64,000 nt of DNA from Lindgomyces ingoldianus (lineage: Eukaryota; Ascomycota; Dothideomycetes; Pleosporales; Lindgomycetaceae): the NCBI RefSeq assembly GCF_010093535.1, contig NW_022985210.1:6079-70078 (forward strand), in the 5' to 3' direction. Shown piece by piece: positions 58,200 to 64,000 of the stretch. The first letter of the stretch is position 1; every line of letters begins with the position of its first letter. Both the position numbers and the translations under genes were made by a program. The notes under the pieces are model-generated. The model was not told where the DNA came from. It was given only the letters and a program-made list of their open reading frames with translations, and did not search any database.

Positions 58200-59452
58200 A
58201 TGCCTGTACCAAGCCAGCAGGAGCAGGAGCGACGGAAGGTATCTATGCGATCAGAGAAAGTGAATATTCCCTCCCCTAATATGTTGCAGCGACTTGGTAT
58301 CAACGCCGAAACCGTCACGAATGTCTCCTCCACTGACTTCCCCGGCCACTGGCCTGGTGAAGACCACTCCTGGGACCTGGACTACTTCAAAAATGTACGA
58401 CAAGGTCTCTCCCTCAAACTTTTTCCTTTCGTAATGCAGAGAATTAGACGCTAATCCTTCTCTAGAATTTCCGCGTCCACTTCCACACAAACTCCCCCCT
58501 CGACTCCTCCTTCTCCCTCACCTCCATCGACACTTCCCTCGCCAACGCCTTCCGTCGGATCCTAATCGCCGAGATCCCGACCCTCGCCATCGAAAATGTC
58601 TTCATCTTCCAAAACACTTCCATAATCCAAGACGAGGTCCTCGCCCACCGGCTAGGCCTAATCCCACTCCGAGGCGACCGCTCCGCCCTCTCATGGATGA
58701 AATGGTACAAGCGGCCCGACCCCGGTGACCCCGCTGCCGTCCCTCCCGAACTCACTGACTACAACTGCGGCATCCTCCAGCTGGAAGTCAAGTGCCAATG
58801 GCAGGACGGTGGGCTCCAGCGCGCAGCCGCCGGCGAAACAGACCCCAACAAACTCTACCTGCACCATTCCGTCTATGCGAAGGATATCGAGTGGAAGCCC
58901 GTCGGCCGCCAAATCGACCTCTTCGCTAAGGATAAACCGCTCGAGCCGTGCAACCCAGATATCCTGATTGCGAAAATGCGGCCGGGACAGAAGATCCAGC
59001 TCATGATGCACGCGTTTAAAGGCATTGGACAGGACCACGCGAAATTTTCCCCCGTGGCGACGGCAAGTTATCGGCTGTTACCCACGATTGACATTCTCTC
59101 CCCGATCATCGGCCCGGATGCGAAGAAATTCGCCCGCTGTTTCCCCAAGGGCGTCATTAATCTCGAACCCATCACTCGAGCTGACATACGACAAAACAAA
59201 GAGTTAGAGGGAAAAGAGAACGAGCTCAAAGCGGTCGTCAAAGACCCCATGCGCGATACCGTGAGTAGGGAATGCCTGCGCCACCCGGAATTCAAGGACA
59301 AAGTCAAGCTAGGACGTGTCCGAGATCATTTCATATTCCGGGTTGAGAGTACTGGACAGTGGGACAGCGATGAGTTGTTTCTTGAGAGCGTGCGCTTGCT
59401 GAAGGTTAAGTGCCAGAGGGTGAAGAGGGGGTTGGAGGCTTTGACGAGATGA
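58200..59452 (+). CDS. rpc40: DNA-directed RNA polymerases I and III subunit AC40 (RPAC1)
   Basis: Exons 58200-58394 and 58466-59452 (intron 71 nt) give 393 residues. The alpha-like core starts at [19 protein letters not shown]. The family signature is [17 protein letters not shown]...[16 protein letters not shown] (residues about 91-135, shown in part). The insert domain follows, then the returning dimerisation strand [29 protein letters not shown]40 pairs with AC19 to form the assembly platform of Pol I and Pol III, in the nucleus. The ATG at 58200 gives [20 protein letters not shown], and the frame is open across it. No damage was seen. Confidence 0.95.
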
Positions 59453-60567
59453 GTCATGTGACGAAGTGAGCTTGGAGGACGAAGCAGGAGCTGAGACCGG
59501 GCGTCACTTGAGAAGACTATTGTCGTGAAGTCCAGGAGGTAGTACTCCCAGCACCACCTCTACCTATGCCTCTACTCCCACCTCTACTGTTGAAATGGAA
59601 TTGTTTCCATGAACCTCGCGCCTATGGATAAGATTTTCGACGGCCTTGTGTCACACCTGGAAGATTTGGTTCGAGCGATTCAGGGAAAGGCAAGGGAGGC
59701 GTATGATATCGGGTTATGCATTGCATTGCATTTTCTGGCGTCTGGAGTGGACTCTTTACGGTGGGTGAATGGGTGGGCGGAAGTTAAATGCAAAGGTTTT
59801 GTATTATATCATCGCGGGCATGGCTGCGATGCAGTGGACAGATAGAGTTCATGAGCCTGACAGAGCTTGGTCGTCCATTTTTGGCTTGGGATATGTAGCA
59901 TTGACTGACTGAGTGCCCCGATATCTATTCCAGCGTCTTCACATCTTCATGCCTTCATATCCCCCCTTACTAACTCAACTCATATGTCCATATCCAGATA
60001 AGTCTTATTCTGTCGAAGAAAATCCTCAGACACTTTGGGTCCCATTTCCGGGCTGCCTCATCCGCTTCAATCATACATTCATCACCAAAAAAAAAACCAG
60101 CTCAACGGATCATAATACAAACAAGAAGTCAACATGTGGGCCAACACGAATCTGGGCTTTTAGGGAACAATGCAAAGCACGAAGCTGGGAGATAGATATG
60201 GGGAAGCGATATGAACAAGGGGTAGAAGTACAACAGGGTATCAAATATGCATCTTGCATTGCCCAAAGTGCCGACCGGCAAAATCAGAGGGGTTGGTGGG
60301 GATGTTGGGAAGCAGTGTGTCGTGTGTGAGTCCGCCCAGTTGCGGTGTAAAAGTGAAATAGAGGTGGACAGGGAGGTATCGTGTATCAGAGTCCAGTCTG
60401 CAGAGTCATGACATAGACAATCCAGTGTCGGTAGCTAGGAGATTCGTTGATGGGTCGCCCGCGACTAGTAAAGACGTCGTGCAGTTCGGTCGCGTCCCCG
60501 GCGTCGCCGCACCCGCCGCTCGTACGGGTCGCATCATACCGTCATTCATAACCATCCACCCCATCTC
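59453..60567. other. Intergenic region between convergent genes
   Basis: These 1.1 kb lie between the AC40 stop and the stop of the next minus-strand gene, so both 3' ends fall here. Frames at 59609-59845 and 59913-60329 have no domain, and one contains an A-run (AAAAAAAAACC). No gene is supported. Confidence 0.45.
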
Positions 60568-61512
60568 TCACAGCTCCGAGAGTGCATCTCTACAAAGCGC
60601 TTGGACGCTTTCAGGGTCAAAACGCGGTCGGAAGCTCATACTTTTCCGACCCCAGCGGATCTTCTCCATCGCGGCATCATCGGGAATGATATCTCTGCTT
60701 GCGGGTCTGGAGTTGAAGCTAGATCCTCTCGAACGTGAGCCCGAGAATCGGTTGGATTGGGGAACAGGAGCGTCTCTGAGGTTGCGCACGCTAGAGAGAT
60801 GGGTCTCCACCATTTTAGCAAAGGAGGAGAAGACAGTAGTGTACTGTTTTTCATGCCTAGATTGCACTGAAGAGGACTGCGTTGGCGAAGTGATGATCAG
60901 CCCTGGTCTTTTTCTTCCGAGCTTCGAAGCCGGGAAATCGTCAAGATTGCCTCGGGAGAGTCGGGAGCGGACATGGTAGTTAGACGTCCTGGGAGTTGGT
61001 TCGAAGTCTGAGGAATCGCTATCATCGAGAATTGAGGTTGCTACCGTGGATGAGGAGTGCTCTGAGTTTACGGACTCATCCTCGGAATGGCTAAAAGTCG
61101 GTGACAGGGACTCTTGAATGTTTTCCAACTTCTGAGGTCGAGCAGGAGAGAGTGCAGCGAGGGCGGCAACATAGTATTTCTCAGCTAAGTCTAACTCAGG
61201 CAGGCGGTTTCTGCTGCTTGTTTCCCGGGCCATGGTATCATGGGACAATGCAAGGTAGAAGTTGAGGTAGGCTCGGTGAATTGGGTGAATCTGGAGTTAG
61301 GTAAGTTTTGCAGAATCGAGATACGGTATGTAATGTGATAATGTCGGATGTGGAACTTCTAGAAGGCGGGAGAAGGGACTTACTTCCTCATCGGACCGAG
61401 TCAGGAGGCGCTCACAGAGATTGGTGCATTGAATGTAATGACGAGTTTGGAAAAGACCCTTGACTTCAGGGATTCTACTTTTCATTTCGAAATACTTTGA
61501 TTCCGTGATCAT
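60568..61512 (-). CDS. Conserved-looking hypothetical protein with TPR-like N-terminus
   Basis: Exons 61384-61512 and 60568-61290 (intron 93 nt, GTAAGT...CTCCAG) give 283 residues. The N-terminus MITESKYFEMKSRIPEVKGLF, then FQTRHYIQCTNLCERLLTRSDEE joined by the splice to IHPIHRAYLNFYLALSHDTMA, and LPELDLAEKYYVAALAAL look like paired helices of tetratricopeptide repeats. Residues about 115-283 are Ser/Arg-rich and probably disordered (SHSEDESVNSEHSSS, SGSRSRGSSFNSRP). The splice joins two frames that each fit the helical pattern, which supports the model. I do not recognise a specific function. Confidence 0.72.
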
Positions 61513-62603
61513 TGTGTAATTGTGTTGTTGTGTCTTGAAAGCCGATATACTTGTTTACCTGTGCTGTGAGGAGGGAATGAGGTTGAGCAACTGTCGGCGG
61601 GGAGGGGTTATTTTCAAGAATGCAGTGAGAAGAGCCGAAAGCGAGTGTGTTGCAAATTTCAGGGTCGGCAAAAGGTGCGACAGCAGAGCGAATGGGAACC
61701 AATTGAGGCCTGCGGCAATGCTTCAGGAGACGTGCTGCGTTGTTGTTGGTCGTTGACCTGGTAGTGCGGTGCTGTCGGCAATGCTGAAACCAAAGCCGAA
61801 CCAAAGTCAAGCAACAAGGCGAAGGCGACGAACGACAATAACAGAACAGGAATATAGGGACGATAGGAGCGAATATTATAGCCCTCGAACGCCTCCGCCC
61901 GTTCTCTCCTGCAAAGTGTCGTGTGGGAAGGGCTGCGATCTAAAAGGAAAAGCAATTGTTTCAAGAGTGCAGCAAATGTTTCAGGGAATCACGAACGTTG
62001 AGGGTTGCAGCCATGCACTTGCCCGTTTCAGACGCACCCTTTCCATTCTCGGCGCATCACTGACTTGGGGTTCCTCTGACACGACTGGGGATGCTGCACT
62101 CAGGACGCACTACACCGGGTATAGCATCCCTTTTTCCCGGGTTCTTTCGATAAAGTTCTGCGCCGCACCCGCATTCCTGTGAATGTGTTCGTAGGCGTGC
62201 GTATACTTCCGTATTTTGTGCGGGATCACAGCAGCGCCTGCAAGCATTCTGCCTTATCCTGTTTAACTGCTGCAGGTGGGTGCGGAGAAGTTGTAGGAAA
62301 CGGCGGTGAAGAGTAGTTCTGAATCATGGCATTTTGGTGGAGAACCGCCGACGACTGATCGATCTCGGGACCTTGAGTGCCACTCCGATCACCGCAAGCC
62401 ACCTTCTAGATGTGAGCATGAATTCACATAAGACACTTCAGTGTGAAGAGGGGCGGAGAAAGTTCACGAGCACATGGTGTTGTAGAGTAGGACAAGATCG
62501 GTGATAAAGGAGCCTATGGACAAACAGATACTTATTCTACACGACCCATGCGAGGGCGAAATAGGCCGGGGTTTTCGAACTAGTGAATTATCCAGACTTT
62601 TGA
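61513..62603. promoter_or_regulatory. Intergenic region upstream of the TPR-like gene
   Basis: These 1.09 kb contain the promoter of the 60568-61512 gene and the 3' side of the ATP synthase gamma gene. Frames at 61520-62182 overlap on both strands without a domain. No gene was seen. Confidence 0.45.
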
Positions 62604-63783
62604 CTAACCCTCCTCCGAAGCAGCTGCACCAGTGATGATCTCGACGAGTTCGCCAGTAATGACGGCTTGGCGGGTACGGTTGAACAAGATCTGGTACCTG
62701 TTGATCATGTCGCCGGCGTTCTTGGAGGCATTCTACAGTGTGTCAGAGAGACATTTGATGCGGGGGAGGGGGGATTATTGGATGCACTTACGTCCATGGC
62801 ATTTCGTCGTGCAGACTGTTCACAAGCATGACCCTCGGCAAGCGCCTAAATCGATCATCAGCATGATAACGTGTCCAGTGGTGTTATACCACATACCCAG
62901 TACAATGAATTAGCAAGCGCATATTCGCGGAGGTTAGCGAGCACGTCGTCGTCAATCTCGAACGCCGCGAAGTTGGCTGCAAAAGCATTTAGATAGGCAC
63001 GACCCTCATTTGATACATTAAAACTTACGGGACTGCGCAATTGCCTCCTCAGAGAAAGCTTCAATGATCACGGGCTCATAGCTCGTGGCATTGATGAACT
63101 TGTTGTACATGACCTGGATGGAGGAATAATCGGTCGGTAGCAACGAGATCTGGTCAGCAATGGCAGAGGCATCGACGAATGTTGGGACGTCCTTGCCAAC
63201 GCCGGCAAAGCTGAGGACAATGTTCTTGCCATTGGAACGGCCCAATTGGGATTTACACTTCTCTCCCACGACAACGATATCCGTGTCTGGCTTCTCCAAC
63301 AGCATCTTCCGTGTTTTCCTGGACATGCCGGAATGGATACCACCGCAGAGGCCCTTGTCCGAGCTACAGACGACAATCAACGATTTCTTGCCCTCGCCCT
63401 CCAGCGGCTTCGTCTCGGCGTTCTCGAAAACGGTGTTGGATGTCTGACCGTACGACCGGGACGAGGTCATGGCCTTCTGGGCGCGGGTGAGCTTGGTGGA
63501 TGCGACAATTTTCATCGTCTTCGTGATCTTCTCGATGTTGCGGATCGACTTCAAACGCCCCTCAATCTCACGGAGGGTGGCATAGGTAGCGGCATTGGTG
63601 GCATTGAGAGTGGCAGGTCTGGGTGGAATGAAATGCAATTAGTTTCCGATGCAATTGGAAGAGGAAGAGTGCTGGAGGAGCTGCGGGAGCTGTTGTGCTG
63701 AGGGGGGGGGGGGGGGTTTCGTACCGGGCGGTGGCAGCGACGCCAGCTCTTAGAGCTGGACGCGCAGCTCGTGACAGCATCAT
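62604..63783 (-). CDS. atp3: ATP synthase F1 gamma subunit, mitochondrial
   Basis: Exons 63725-63783, 63029-63618, 62897-62976, 62792-62845 and 62604-62732 give 303 residues with all junctions in phase (introns 106, 52, 51 and 59 nt). A presequence ([20 protein letters not shown]) is followed by the N-terminal coiled-coil helix [20 protein letters not shown]...ASTKL, the Rossmann-like part with [14 protein letters not shown], and the C-terminal helix [20 protein letters not shown] ending [18 protein letters not shown]. Gamma is the rotating central stalk of the F1Fo ATP synthase. Two adjacent ATGs (63783 and 63780) are possible starts. Intron 1 contains a C-run on the coding strand (plus-strand G-run near 63703-63716) likely to be length-variable. 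Confidence 0.96.
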
Positions 63784-64000
63784 TGGGCGGAAGAGGAATT
63801 GAGATGGAGTGGAGATGGCAGGCGGCCGGCGGGTGTGGTGTCGACTGCTGGCTTGCTGCTTCGGCTTCACGGCTCTGCTCAACTTTCATGCTCTTGCCGC
63901 GCTAGCCTATAAAGGAAAGGCGTATATATCACGTGCACCCTTTCCCTTTGACCTTGAGAAAACCGCGGAGTTCTCTTCGACACGGCGATTTTTTCTCTTC
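63784..64000. promoter_or_regulatory. Upstream region of ATP synthase gamma
   Basis: Only 217 bp are in the window. The sequence includes TATAAAGG on the plus strand at about 63908 and a TCACGTGC E-box-like site at about 63930. The promoter continues beyond the edge. Confidence 0.4.

Overview
This window looks like nuclear DNA of a filamentous ascomycete (Pezizomycotina). The genes are compact and have short introns of about 45-106 nt with GT-AG or GC-AG ends and CTAAC/CTAAT-type branch points. They encode fungal housekeeping and transport proteins. The GC-balanced gene blocks alternate with very AT-rich blocks of transposons full of TAG/TAA stops, the signature of repeat-induced point mutation (RIP). 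I cannot place it below subphylum from sequence alone.

Layout. 1-5215: RIP-degraded repeats (end of a Gypsy LTR, a Ty1/Copia pol relic, a repeat shared with 33 kb, a Tc1/mariner relic). 5216-12666: an unrecognised gene fragment, a tyrosinase pseudogene, and an HSP70-like gene whose seventh intron holds a 3.07-kb hAT transposon. 13508-14878: a coiled-coil protein of unknown function. 14990-15794: a truncated hAT copy carrying a short solo LTR. 17377-19318: PTR2-type peptide transporter. 21557-23561: ZRC1/COT1-type zinc transporter. 24836-48753: a DUR3-type urea permease gene split by a 21.5-kb transposon island (27034-48589) and further broken by frameshifts and a nonsense codon. 49744-63783: a normal gene block with a DUF202 protein, an F-box protein, two glycine-rich low-complexity proteins sharing an N-terminus, complex I 49-kDa subunit, the AC40 subunit of RNA polymerases I/III (divergent from the previous gene), a conserved hypothetical protein and ATP synthase gamma.

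The island can be resolved into layers because most element ends and target-site duplications (TSDs) are preserved. A Tc1/mariner element (27034-40559) and a Fot1/pogo-like element (40564-48589) sit side by side at one TA of the DUR3 gene. Chromovirus Gypsy-1 (27569-39806, TSD ATAAA) lies inside the mariner, and chromovirus Gypsy-2 (40612-46774, TSD CTCAC) inside the TIR of the Fot1-like element. Gypsy-1 in turn carries a 151-bp solo LTR in its 5' LTR (TSD TACAT) and a composite insert of about 4.3 kb in pol. That insert contains an 840-bp assembly gap and two more solo LTRs (TSDs TATTT and AACTA).

Comparing the LTR copies shows which bases RIP changed. Most changes are C-to-T in pyrimidine-C-purine context (TCA, CCA, TCG, CCG and complements), while GCA, ACA and RCGY sites mostly survive. 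TGA and TCA are therefore nearly absent from these blocks. Mutation is heavier on the inner side of each LTR pair than on the sides facing host DNA. The gene set does not form a biosynthetic cluster; what stands out is the readable insertion history and mutational context.
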